A stretch of 64,000 nt of DNA from Deinandra increscens subsp. villosa (lineage: Eukaryota > Streptophyta > Magnoliopsida > Asterales > Asteraceae): NCBI GenBank assembly GCA_039602395.1, contig JBCNJP010000017.1, positions 14,162,315-14,226,314 on the forward strand, given 5' to 3'. Below the pieces are notes generated by a model. That model worked only from the letters and a program-made list of their open reading frames with translations, did not search any database and was not told the origin of the DNA. The translations under genes and the position numbers were made by a program. This document shows, piece after piece, positions 11,101 through 21,614 of the stretch (the first letter of the stretch is position 1; the number at the start of each line of letters is the position of its first letter).

Positions 11101-11389
11101 TGAATATTTGAATGTATCTATACATGTATATGAATGTATGTATGTATATGAGTGTATACGTATCAATATACGGGTAAAATACATCAAAAAGCAAAAATTT
11201 AGAACATACAAACGTCCCGTTTAGGTCTCCACCGAAAGTACCAAACAGATCCGTGGACATGTTAAACGGGCTGCTTAGGTCCCAACCCAGCGTGGCGGTT
11301 CACTTAAAAGAACCTAAACGCGACGTGGAGGTCTCAGCGGGTGGTTTAGCTTCACAACGGATCGTTGTAATGCGCCCCCTTTCACCCAA

Positions 11390-11698
11390 ACTCTCATTTT
11401 CATTCTTTTGTCTGACCCGACGACCACAAACACCACCCACCACCGGTTTAATAGCCGCCACCCACCACAGCTACCGGTTACCACCACAACCCGCCACCAC
11501 CCACCACCGGTTCTTCGCTGCTGCTGCCACCGCCATCTCCGCCGGTGACGCTGCTGCTGCTGCCGCCATCTCCGCCATCAAACTCTGCTGCTGCTGCCGC
11601 CATCTCCACCGGTGACGCTGTTGCTGCTACCGCCATCTCCGCCATCAGACGCTGCTGCTGCCACCACCACCACCACCGCCGTAAGGTAACTAAATCTA
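11390..11698 (+). promoter_or_regulatory. GC-rich leader with CTGCTGCTGCCGCC repeats, probable 5' exon of the second MULE gene
   Basis: An irregular repeat of CTGCTGCTGCCGCCATCTCC and CCACCACC words occupies 11430-11690 and ends CGCCGTAAG|gtaact, a good donor. The next good acceptor is tactcgcag|AG, directly before the ATG at 12322. I infer a 5' leader exon and a 0.6-kb leader intron. The open frame through this repeat (11253-11615) looks like low-complexity by-product. Confidence 0.45.
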
Positions 11699-12321
11699 TT
11701 CCACCACCACCACAGTTAGATTAGGGTTAAAAAACATAGATTTCTTAGGTTTTCTTAGACATTTGTTTAGAATTGCCTTATAATTTTTAGGGGTTTCTAT
11801 TTGTTTAGCATAACATTGTTCCTAAATCTCCTTTAAAGATCTCTAAACGCATAAAGGACCAAGTAGCACTCCTTATGCACAATTAGGGCTATTCTGATAA
11901 ATGGTTTTCATTACAATGTGAAATTCAATTCTCGGTCAGTTAATCTGAATTTTGAATCGAGTAGTTGCCACGATTTTATCAGCCGGAATGTTCGTTGCGC
12001 GCATGTTGGATTCGTTGCGATCTACTAGTGCCACTCACGGTTTCTGTTCTATATTTTGAATTTTTTTGTGGCAGGGAATTGATATGTTATGTTAAGTTGT
12101 TGATTACAGTTCGTTTTTTATGCATTTTAGATGGTTTGTCTATTAACAATCTGTAATTTCATGCTAATTACTTGATAATTTGAAAGCAATTCATTAATTT
12201 ATGAGTTGTTTAATGTGTTCTTTTGTTTAATGTTGAAGTATGATTTGCTTGAAATTATATAGATTTATAAAAATTTTAATAACCCTATGTTTATATGTTT
12301 TGTTTAAAAATACTCGCAGAG

Positions 12322-13743
12322 ATGGCTGACGACGAAATTCATGACGACATCTTTGATGAGGAGATGGTTGATCAACCTCCACAACAGAGGCGGCGTGTCG
12401 ACGAACATATTGGCACTTTGGACCAAAACGAGCACCTGCAGTTTCCGGCAGGTAACGCGTTAAAAAGATACCGTAAGTTGAGGACCATGATTCCCTATCG
12501 CAACACTCTTATAGACTGGACTCTTTTAGAGAGTACTGGTGAGCGTCAGAGAGCAGAGGAGTATATTGGGGTCGACACACCGTGGAGCCGACTGTTTACG
12601 ATGGATCTGCCCGCATATCGGGAGTTGACCGTAGAGTTTTACTCTACGTTCAGATGGCGACCACATGTTGACCCCCTCCCGGATCAGTCCGACGATGATG
12701 ATGTTGATCCGCCGGAGGTACGATTTAGCATGTTTGGTTATCAGCATCAGATGGATTTACCGGAGTTCGCTTGGCGTACCGGCTTATATACAGAGGCTGA
12801 GGTCCAGCAGCCTCTCTTCACCGAGTCGATCCACACCTTACCCGAGGACGAGTTGAAGAACTTTTGGCCGGCGATTGGAGATAGACAGTTGACAGGTGAC
12901 TCAAAGGCCTCCGATATACGCGACCCTTTGTATCGTTACTTTCATCGGTTGATTGCCTGTGGAATCAATGGTCGCAAGGATAGCACTGACAAGTGCAACT
13001 TTAGGGATGTTTTCTACCTCCGGTGTTTGCTGACCCACAGGTACTGCAACCTCGCTCGGTGTTTGGCGGCTTATTCTTCTAGCTACTATCACCGACAGTT
13101 TCGAGGTTCGTTACTCGGCGGCCCGTACGTCACGAGGATAGCGCATTCCTACGCGTATATCCTCAACTTGCATCAGCTACGTATCCCGCCGGTCCCGCCG
13201 ATGCCATGTGGCGTTCCGACGGTGCGGGGCATGGGGATGTATGCGACATTTCCGGGAATTGACCCGCGTCTCCGCATGAAAAAAGATGCACCGCCTTACG
13301 TTCCCGTGCCATTGGTGGAGCCGGATCCGTTGAATGCGCCTGAGATACAGATTGACGGGGACCAGCCTGTTCATGAGGAGGACCCTCCCCAGCACCCCGC
13401 GATTATATACCGTGTCGCGCGGTTTCCTCCCGCCACACAGGCCCTTCTACAGAGGCTGGATCAGAGGAGTGAACAGCAGAGTCGAGAGATGGTGGAGATG
13501 CGACATATGATGAGGTGGATGATAGACCGCGAGGTCGATAGGCTGAGACGAGATGGTGTCCCCTTTCCACCACCCCCTCGGTTTGATGGTGCTGGCACAT
13601 CCGACACCGCTCATGACGGTGCTGGCACATCCGGCACCGCACATGACGACATGGCTGAGGATATTGGCGTGGACATGACTGGGCCTGTAGGTGATGGTGA
13701 TGATGTCGGTCTTGATACGCGGGGATTTCACCATCAGTTATAG
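12322..13743 (+). CDS. Athila ORF1-like / plant-mobile-domain-like protein carried by the MULE
   Basis: An uninterrupted 473-codon frame starting MADDEIHDDIFDEEM; this ATG lies two bases after a splice acceptor. The N-terminal 40 residues are acidic. A central region of about 280 residues (from ALKRYRKLRTM through RELTVEFYSTF, FSMFGYQHQMDLPEFAWRTGLY and FRDVFYLRCLLT to a GGPYVTRIA segment) resembles the Athila retrotransposon ORF-1 domain, with the usual ELT-EF-STF and L-EFA--LGLY pattern. The C-terminus has a proline-rich stretch, a helix with MVEMRHMMRWMIDREVDRLR, and a short direct repeat (GAGTSDTAHD, GAGTSGTAHD). There are no stops or frameshifts, unlike the neighbouring transposase gene. 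The function is unknown to me; it could be a second protein of this MULE lineage or a captured gene. Confidence 0.6.
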   Translation: MADDEIHDDIFDEEMVDQPPQQRRRVDEHIGTLDQNEHLQFPAGNALKRYRKLRTMIPYRNTLIDWTLLESTGERQRAEEYIGVDTPWSRLFTMDLPAYRELTVEFYSTFRWRPHVDPLPDQSDDDDVDPPEVRFSMFGYQHQMDLPEFAWRTGLYTEAEVQQPLFTESIHTLPEDELKNFWPAIGDRQLTGDSKASDIRDPLYRYFHRLIACGINGRKDSTDKCNFRDVFYLRCLLTHRYCNLARCLAAYSSSYYHRQFRGSLLGGPYVTRIAHSYAYILNLHQLRIPPVPPMPCGVPTVRGMGMYATFPGIDPRLRMKKDAPPYVPVPLVEPDPLNAPEIQIDGDQPVHEEDPPQHPAIIYRVARFPPATQALLQRLDQRSEQQSREMVEMRHMMRWMIDREVDRLRRDGVPFPPPPRFDGAGTSDTAHDGAGTSGTAHDDMAEDIGVDMTGPVGDGDDVGLDTRGFHHQL

Positions 13744-14389
13744 ATGTGTTATTATTAGCCTCTATTATTATCGAGTTGTACGTTTTGATTTGTATGTACA
13801 AACTCATTATATATATATATGCAGTTATGTTTTGTTGATTGTATAATTTGTTTTGTTTGTTTGGTTGTAGCTATGTGTTGATTGTATAATTTGTTTTGTT
13901 TCGTTGGTTATTGTTTTAAAAAATTTAACGTCGTAATAGTCACTATAAACTTATACGACACGTTATTAAAATAAAAAGGAAAATATGATGAGTACGAGTA
14001 ACGAGTAACAAATAACTAGTTTTATTATTTAAAAAAGGAAAACGAGCAACGAGCAAAAAGTACGACTAACGAGTAACATATAACGAGTATTATTTTTTAA
14101 AAAGGTCAGACGAGCAACGAGCAAATAGTACGAGTAACAAATATCGTGTTATACGGTTTATAGTGTTTGACTAAGGTTGTAAAATATGATTTTGTTATAA
14201 AACAAGGGTTTTCTATGAAGAAAAAGTAAAAAATTGTGTTAGAAAAAGAGATAGTAAAAAAGTTGTGTTAAAAAAAGAGTTAGTAAAAATGTTGTGTTAG
14301 AAAAAGTGTTAAAGTGTTAGGAAAAAAAGGAAAAAAAAAATAACTAAAGTTACCAAAATTGGCAACCTGCTGCTTCTTTAATTAAGATG
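13744..14389. other. 3' part of the MULE, AT-rich with short repeats
   Basis: Contains a duplicated phrase TTGATTGTATAATTTGTTTT (13836 and 13878 areas), irregular CGAGTAACGAG words at 13994-14140, and GTGTTAGAAAAAG words at 14237-14320. No gene seen. Confidence 0.6.
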
Positions 14390-14473
14390 TGGCGGATACG
14401 CCCCATGTAGACCTCCACGCCCCGCTTAGGGCCGGTGCAGAATCATAAATGAGCCGGTGCGAATAGCATGACT
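14390..14473 (-). repeat. Right TIR of the Mutator-like element
   Basis: Inverse counterpart of 7252-7335 sharing CCGGTGCGAATAG at the terminus, and followed by the right copy of the 9-bp target duplication. Confidence 0.8.
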
Positions 14474-14543
14474 CTTTTTAACAGCTAAACCATCATTTTA
14501 TAGGGTTAAATTAAGATTTTTTTAATTAAAAAATCGTCACTTA

Positions 14544-14832
14544 GGCTATCCGTAATGGGGCGTTATGGGGCAAAAAAAGAGCCTATAACGCCCTTGATAA
14601 CGCCCCGCCCCACTACGCAGGGGCGTTATGGGGCGTTATGAGGGAAAAAAAAGGGGGAGGGCGTTAGCCAGGTAACGCCGAGAAGGGGGATAAAAGCAAT
14701 GATTATGGGGCGTTATGGGGGCTTTATCCACTACACCATAAAGCCCCATAAAGCCCCTTGCCCAGTCAGCGTCCACATGGCGCATAATGCCCCTTGTGAG
14801 GCTTTATGGGGCTTTAACCATTACACATAGCC
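14544..14832. mobile_element. Tourist-like (PIF/Harbinger) MITE with TTA target duplication
   Basis: The left end GGCTATCCGTAATGG and the right end CCATTACACATAGCC are inverted repeats, flanked by TTA at 14541-14543 and 14833-14835. The interior is rich in GGGGCGTTATGGGGC and its complement. Related to the 702-bp element at 44479-45180. Confidence 0.9.
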
Positions 14833-14879
14833 TTAACATATTTGCTCCACGTCGCAAAATTGTTATAAACCTTTTTTAA

Positions 14880-15693
14880 TGGTCGAGAGAGCACAGTCTT
14901 CACTTAATTAACGGTCCCATATTCTTCACTCGCCGCCGCCGCCACCGCCGCAGTGAACCCTCCTCCCCCTCCTCCGCCTCCATATCGGCGCAAATTTCAA
15001 TCGGTTATCGGACCGAAGTTCAACTGTACAACATATACACATATATATATATACCAACAGGTAGCACTTTAGTCCACCGCTATCCTTTCTCAGTTTCTCT
15101 CATTTGAATATTTGATAAATACATACATATATACATATATATATACGGTTTTCACGAAAACCTGACTTGTTTCTCTTTTTCTGCTGTAATTTTTGTAACG
15201 AGTGTTATTTTCTTCTTTCGTTGCATGCACTATCGGTATTATGTAGCATGATCATGCCTCTGATTGTTAGCATTAGAATGAAATCGTTTGTATGCTGCGT
15301 ATTTTCCTGAGGGATTTTGAGATTTTTGTTTCCGTGAAGGGGAATTGTATGTCAGTACTCAGTACTGAATTTGCGTATTTTTAACGCGACTAATTTGGGA
15401 CTTTTTGGTTTCACTTTGATTTAGTAGTAATGAAAACCTAATTTGCAGATTTTCAGCAGTTGAATATTGGATAAGGATGTAGTGGAAGTAGAAATTAGAT
15501 TAGGGATATCAGGGTTTGCAATTATATAGACACTTTTGAATGCCTTTCATAAGACCAAAAGGGTTGTAAAGTTGGATAATATTCGTTTTACACATGCTTT
15601 ATGATTTGATTCATTTGAAATTTCGAATAGAGTGATTGGCTCTAATGCTGTTTTTTATTTGTTGTGATCTGTTATGAATGGGTGCTAAGCAGT
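14880..15693 (+). promoter_or_regulatory. Promoter/5' leader region of the SHMT gene with probable leader intron
   Basis: A CCGCC-rich, CTCC-rich leader-like stretch (14930-15060) ends CAACAG|gtagca. The sequence before the start codon reads gctaagcag|TATG, so a leader intron of about 630 bp is likely. No TATA box is assigned with confidence. Confidence 0.4.
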
Positions 15694-18600
15694 ATGCATA
15701 CCTGTACTGGAGTTATCATGGGCTCACTTCAACAGCCTTTGTCGATTAAGGAGTCTAATTTCCTCCCAAAAGGACATGGTGTCAGTGGGTTTCTTCGACA
15801 GACGAATCTTGGATCATTTAAGCCATGCAGATCTTTGAAAATTGAAGGTAGCTTGGCTACTGGAAGGCCGTCCACCCCTTCTGTGGCATTTACAATTCCC
15901 GAAGGAGGTAATTTGTCTGAAATATATACACCTTTTAGTATGAGCCTGATTTTAGTATTGTAACTTTGCTGTTTAGTGACGTTTCATGTTATTACATGCC
16001 GAAGAAATGTGTAATATGTTTCTTCATTTTTAATTATATCGATGCATAGCTGTCAAAGGTGCCCTAGGCGCCTAGGAGAGGGTGCAGGCAAAATTCCTTG
16101 TGGTCAAGCAGGTGCTCCAGCAAGATTCCAGCCAAGTCCTCTAAACTCCAGCAAGATTCGGCCAAACGGGTCTGAAACAACAAAAAAATGACCTTGAACC
16201 AGCCCTAAATAAGCCTAAAACATGTCTAAACCCCCTAAGAATGGTAATTTATGTTGTGCGCCTTGCTTATCATGGGCCCTCACTTTTTAAGTGCCTTGCT
16301 CCAATGCCAAGGCTCACCCTTTGCGCCTTTGACGACTATAATTGATGGGATGTATATGCAGAACATCTGTTTACTATTGATATTCACAAAAAATAAATAA
16401 CTTGTTAGCTTTTTTCTTTTACTTCCATAGGTAGTGGAAGCAGCTTTGTAGACCCAGAACTGAGTAATATTGATCCTGAAGTTAGTGAAATAATAAACAA
16501 TGAGAAGCAACGCCAGTTTAGAAGCCTAGAGCTTATTGCATCGGAGAATTTCACATCCCGAGCTGTTATGGAAGCAGTTGGTTCATGCCTTACTAACAAA
16601 TACTCTGAAGGGCTTCCTGGAAAAAGGTGAAAATTGCCATAATAATTTATTAATCTTTTTGATCTAATACTCTTATTGATTTGCTATAAATTTTGCAGAT
16701 ATTATGGTGGAAATGAGCACATTGATGAACTGGAAACACTTTGTCAAAAGAGAGCCTTGGCAGCATTTCACTTGGATGAAAATAAGTGGGGTGTGAATGT
16801 TCAACCGTTGTCCGGCTCACCTGCTAATTTTGAGGTTTATACGGCTGTTCTTAAACCACATGACCGCATAATGGTGAGTTGTATGTTAGGTCTTATTTTA
16901 TGCGATCCAAATTTTCTATTTTAGTCTTTAGATTGCATCAATGTAGGTGTTTTACTTTTGACTTTGCTTAATTCAGGGACTTGACTTGCCTCATGGAGGG
17001 CACTTGTCTCATGGATTCATGACTCCCAAACGGAGGGTTTCAGGAACATCTATTTATTTTGAGTCTATGCCTTATCGTCTTGATGAATCTACAGGTGCTA
17101 TGTTTTATCTTTGTTTTAATTCGTGGTGGAAAATAGGCGGGACATTGGTGCATGGGTAACGGGTCAAATTGGGGTCAAATCAAAACGTGCAGTTTTAGCA
17201 TGTGTTGATTGCTCAAACGTGTCTGGTCAACTCAAAACACATTTTTGTCCAATTATAATATTATTCCGATAATAATCTAATTCTTCAATAAAATGGTTTA
17301 GGAGGCTTCGTGCGTTAAAGATACACTTAGGGTGACTTTCAACCTTGTTGTCTTTCTAGCTATCGTTTTTCATTTGACCCGTTAGAGGGTAAACATAATC
17401 CAAATTGATGGTTCAATGGTTATATTTGCCACAAAAGAAAGGATGGTAGATATTTTATAATATATACACATTTGTCTAATAAAAATTTTACCTGTCACGT
17501 TTATTCAGGCCTCGTTGATTATGATATGCTTGAGAAAACCGCTATGTTATTTCGACCGAAACTTATAATAGCCGGCGCTAGTGCTTATCCCCGTGATTTT
17601 GACTATCCTCGTATGAGAAAGGTATAGCTTTTCAATTCCCTAAATTGACTAAAAAGTCTTTTGACATTTTTTTCTATGATTAACTCACTAAATGCTGATG
17701 AGATCCGGCTGTTACAGATTGCTGATGCTGTTGGTGCTTTTCTCATGATGGATATGGCTCATATTAGTGGGCTTGTGGCTGCTTCTGTGGTTGGCAATCC
17801 TTTTGAATACTGTGATATTGTGACAACTACCACACACAAGGTATTACGTGAGCCCATAAAAATTATGGCTTTATTTACAGAATACTACTGAGGATTAATA
17901 CTTCTTTCGTTTGGACAAGCATCGTCATTAAACGATATCATTAGTTCATTAGCATTAGATGTGGTGGTTTCAACCAATTTATCTATAAGTTATGTTTTCC
18001 TCTAGTGGGTCAAACAGGTTAAGTTAAAAGATTGAAGTAAAAAGGATACAGGTGAAAAGTCATTCTATATTTATTCAAATGATCCGATTTCACTTTATTA
18101 AAAGTTAAGAATATAGTGTTTGCAAGATATGTAACACATATAGTATTTATGAATTTTGAAAGAGATGTACAACTGTTTGTTGGCCGCACACCCCCGGACA
18201 ACCTTCTCCTTTAGGCTGCCAAAAAGTGTCAGTTTTTTACCCAAGCACATTTTGACTGACCCTTTACCCAACCCACTCGACCTGCCCATTGGTCAGCTCT
18301 ATGTGGCATATTACTAACCAGATCTACAATCTGACTTCTTTCTACAGTCTCTCAGAGGACCTAGAGGCGGCATGATATTCTTCAAAAAAGATCCTGTTTT
18401 GGGTATCGAATTAGAATCTGCCATTAATAATGCTGTTTTCCCAGGTTTACAGGTTAGTTTAAATTTACTTTTTTGTGATCATTAGGGGCAGGGTGGTCTT
18501 TCATTCTTTTGTTGACCTTATCTCATTATCTGTATGTCCTTTACAAAATCACCTTAATAGGGTGGTCCCCATAACCATACAATAGGAGGACTTGCAGTTT

Positions 18601-19763
18601 GCTTGAAGCATGCTCAGTCTCCAGAATTCAAAGCTTACCAGAACCAGGTTTTTTCATCATATTGTTAGCATCACAAAATGCAATCTTTTGACCTTTTTTT
18701 TACTGGTTTAACATGGCATTCTTGCAGGTTGTTTCCAATTGCCGGGCTCTTGCTAAACGATTGATGGAGCTAGGATACACGTTAGTTTCTGGAGGGAGTG
18801 ATAACCACCTGGTTCTTGTGGATCTCAGGCCATTGGTAAACTTTTTGCACTTATAACTTATGAACGGTTACTTTGTTAGATTTGGATTGTGTTCTATGTC
18901 AAATGGGTCAAATAGTTTAAACAGAAAAAATTAGTTATGAGATAAACAGGTCGAAAATTGCCTTTAATTCTATTTTTAATGCATACAATTTAATCTTTTA
19001 TTCAAAGATCTAAATTATGATAACCATGGTATTTTGTAATTACAATTAGCACTTTAGTTATTAATAAAAGAAACTTAAAAGGGGATGAAAAAGTGCATGC
19101 ATGGCAATCTGTCCCGTTTTGACCCGATACTGAAAATGACTCATTTGGTCATGTAACAAGCTTGTGTTAAAATGGGTCATTTATAGTGTACTTATTTTTG
19201 CAGTTTGTAAGGCTGTGCCAACATTCAATCAGTTCTGTATTTACCACCACAATTTATTTATACTTAAATTCTGCTGCAGCTGGTTATTGAGCTTTTTTCT
19301 CTCTCTAAATGCAGGGTCTTGATGGTGCTAGGGTTGAGAAAATTCTTGACCTGGCTTCAATAACCTTAAACAAGAATTCAGTACCAGGTACAATTCGGGT
19401 CTTTGATTTCAATCACAAAAAACGGAGCAATTAAGGCTATAAATTCATGCATCCTGATACTCATACCATCTTGATTGAAATGTGACAGGAGACAAGAGTG
19501 CACTTGTGCCAGGTGGCATACGTATCGGCTCACCAGCTATGACAACTCGTGGATTCACCGAAAAGGAATTCATTTATATTGCCGAATTTATTCACGAAGG
19601 GTTGCAGCTGACCCGTGAGGTCAAACAGGCCGTCTCTGGGTCAAAGCTCCAAGATTTCATGAAGTTTGTTGCGTCTTCGGATTTCAGCTTCACAGATAAA
19701 GTTTCAGAACTGAGAAATAGAGTCGAGTCATTAACAACCCAGTTTCCAATCCCAGGTTTGTGA
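15694..19763 (+). CDS. SHM3: Serine hydroxymethyltransferase, plastid SHM3 type
   Basis: Eleven coding exons: 15694-15907, 16431-16626, 16699-16873, 16977-17094, 17509-17621, 17718-17840, 18348-18452, 18561-18647, 18728-18835, 19315-19387 and 19489-19763. They total 1587 nt (528 residues) in one frame. The enzyme interconverts serine and glycine with tetrahydrofolate and PLP. Visible landmarks are SLELIASENF, NKYSEGLPGKRYYGGNE, DLPHGGHLSHG, the PLP lysine in TTTTHK (end of exon 6) followed by SLRGPRGGMIFF, GGPHNHTIGGLA, and RIGSPAMTTRG. The N-terminal region of about 80 residues is Ser/Lys-rich and poor in acidic residues, as expected for a transit peptide. The start MHTCTGVIMGSLQQP matches the start of Arabidopsis SHM3 in layout, which favours the plastid isoform over mitochondrial SHM1/2. 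No disruption seen. Confidence 0.93.
16052..16333. mobile_element. Intron MITE-like element with GTCAAAGG ends
   Basis: Starts GTCAAAGGTGCC and ends GCGCCTTTGAC, inverted. The interior is rich in GCGCCTAGG and TGCCTTG words. It lies in the first intron of SHM3. A longer relative sits in a PNPase intron at 23214-23798. Confidence 0.55.
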
Positions 19764-20077
19764 GCAGCAGGCAGAAATCCTTGCATGTTTATGATAAAAG
19801 TGATGTGTAGTCATCACTAGTTGTTGGATGTTTTGATCAAAGATTTTGCAACTAATTAATATGGTCTCTTGAGATCCTCAAGTTTTAACCTCCAAGAGGT
19901 AAATGTCATATGAAGTTTTAACTTGTTAAAAAACACTAAATGTAACCTTTCATGACATCAGAGATGCACCTAAAAATTACCATGAATTGATGTTCTTCAA
20001 ATCATACAAATGCCCATGGGAAATTTCTGTCCTGGGTTCTGCTGCATCACAAATATTTCAGGATCGAAGCGCTCAAG
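19764..20077. other. Downstream region of the SHMT gene
   Basis: Probable 3' UTR and terminator region (T-rich, no further exon). Nothing else recognised. Confidence 0.4.
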
Positions 20078-20319
20078 CTATTGATAATCTTCCGTAATGT
20101 ATTTAGCTCTTTCGATTAAATTTTGAAATAGCGTTGCTGCCGTTGCATTTTGTAACGATGCAGGGTCAATCACCTCTTTATCTGCAACCAATTCTTCTTC
20201 CTTGAAACTTCTGTAGGAATTTGTTCTTTTATAACTGTTTTAATCCTTTCTTCATCTTCTCTACAAACATCTTCTTCGGACCCATAAACCATAAAAAAAA
20301 CGTCAACAGGCAATCCATC
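20078..20319 (-). pseudogene. Unrecognised coding remnant with one frameshift
   Basis: Read on the minus strand, one frame gives DGLPVDVFFMVYGSEEDVCR and continues as a charged helical stretch to about 20190. A one-base shift then continues as KEEELVADKEVIDPASLQNA and on to TLFQNLIERAKYITEDYQ and TAG. The amino-acid composition on both sides of the shift is protein-like. I do not recognise the family. Either a decayed gene end or a fragment brought in by a repeat. Confidence 0.4.
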
Positions 20320-20640
20320 AAGTTAGGGGTGTGAATTTCACGGTATGAACCTAACAAAAAGTTCACTGGTTTGAGTTCTATATAAAGTATAAACGGGTTC
20401 GATTTAAACTTTGGGTCAAACTAGTGAACCTAAACTTCGGGTCAAACTAGTAAACCTGTTTAGCTAATTGGGTTGTGGTTGTATCAACCTGGTGGACTGG
20501 TAGGTTGACTCGTTTAAACTATTTATTTATTTTTACTTTAAAATTCTTATGTCATGAATTAAATTAAATTTATTGGTATTGTAATTTTTAATCAAAGTTC
20601 AAAATCAAAAGAAGAAATTAACAAAAGATTTTATAACTAA

Positions 20641-20829
20641 GGGCATGTTTAGGATTGCTTATAAAAACTGCTTATGGCTTTTGGAGGAGGCAAAAAGACA
20701 AAAATACCCCTCCAAAAGCAGCAAAAAGCCACAATGTTATGACTTATTAGCTTTTGGAGGGGTATTTTGTGTCTTTTTGCCTCCTCCAAAAGCCATAAGC
20801 AGTTTTTATAAGCAATCCCAAACATGCCC
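20641..20829. mobile_element. Hairpin MITE, 189 bp, TAA target duplication
   Basis: An almost perfect inverted repeat with arms of about 78 bp (GGGCATGTTTAGGATTGC ... GCAATCCCAAACATGCCC) and a short loop near 20737, flanked by TAA at 20638-20640 and 20830-20832. This fits a PIF/Harbinger-type MITE. A transcript would form a long hairpin suitable for small-RNA processing. Confidence 0.9.
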
Positions 20830-20832
20830 TAA

Positions 20833-21614
20833 AATGTACTTGATTTATATACAGATGATTTTAGAATCCGCACGTTGCCACAGAGATAATACGGTCCTGT
20901 AAAGAAAACAGGTAAAAATATGTGTAACGACCCAAACATTTAAAATATCCAGCTTATGACTTAAAAACTATGTTACAATACCAACTACCTTACTAAATTC
21001 GTAAAATTTGGACATAACAAAAATAAAGAAAATCTATTTTACACAACTATGCTTATTACACCACCAACTTAACACCAACTACTAAACGGAAATGATCATA
21101 CCTTAAAACTACAAAATCATGTGTTAAACTTTTTATGTTTAAATAAGAAACTTTTTTTCCGTGTCACGTGACGTCCATCTACCATCTAGATTGCATATGA
21201 CGTGACATAATAGGTTGTTGTAGGTATCGTTGAGAATAAAACTAAGGGCGTGTTTGATAGAAAGCCCTGACTGACCCATGCCAGACCGAGTGAGGGATTG
21301 TTCAAACTCTGACCGAGTAAGGAGCATTTTAGGCGTGAGTCACCACCTTCTGACCAAGTAAGTGGTTTTTTTTTTAACGAAATCAAACGCGCTAACTAAT
21401 AATGAGCAAGTAATAAAAGGTGGCAAACCTATAACAAATTGATGTTTTATTATAAAAATAAATCCTTTCTAATTGTGGAATAACTCTTTTTTACTTTCTT
21501 TCTCTGGCCAGTAGCCATGTGCCCTACTGTCCTCGTTGTCTCCGGTTAAACCCTAAACCCTCTTTCTTCAGTCCAGTTCAGTTCAGTAAACCCCCGGAAG
21601 CTTCACCAATCGCC
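20833..21614. other. Intergenic region and 5' leader of the PNPase gene
   Basis: AT-rich, with a possible MITE remnant at about 21240-21400 (AGGGCGTGTTTGATAG ... ATCAAACGCGC). The last 100 bp are C/T-rich as in a leader. The frame is open upstream to an ATG at 21519, but the ATG at 21615 starts the typical MASL-type targeting sequence. Confidence 0.4.

Larger units (their letters stand above)
7300..11344. repeat. Dispersed GTGGAGGYCTAAACG motif family inside the MULE
   Basis: A motif of roughly CTAAACGCC-GGTGGAGGYCT-AAACGGGGCG occurs at about 7300-7326, 7379-7412, 7573-7609, 10349-10380, 10457-10490, 11216-11235 (inverted), 11323-11344 and, inside the right TIR, 14397-14430 (inverted). Copies lie at both ends and in the spacer between the two genes. 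They are candidates for transposase-binding or promoter elements. Confidence 0.55.
7243..14482 (+). mobile_element. Mutator-like element (MULE-OTU type), about 7.2 kb, with TSD
   Basis: The flanking 9-mers TTTTTTAAC (7243-7251) and CTTTTTAAC (14474-14482) form a near-perfect 9-bp target duplication, the size expected for Mutator. The ends are inverted repeats of about 85 bp sharing CTATTCGCACCGG exactly and then diverging (left 7252-7335, right about 14390-14473). Inside are a MULE transposase-OTU gene (7957-10055), a three-copy 164-bp tandem repeat, and a second gene (12322-13743), both on the plus strand. The transposase is deleted and frameshifted, so this copy is probably not autonomous. 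Confidence 0.85.

Noticed and set aside
11253..11615. 120-residue coding frame through the CTG/CCG repeats
   Set aside because: Low-complexity composition without a conserved domain; better explained as the GC-rich leader exon of the next gene.
13403..13807. His/Arg-rich antisense frames opposite the Athila ORF1-like gene
   Set aside because: By-products of the GAT/GTG-rich sense codons; the sense frame is longer and domain-bearing.
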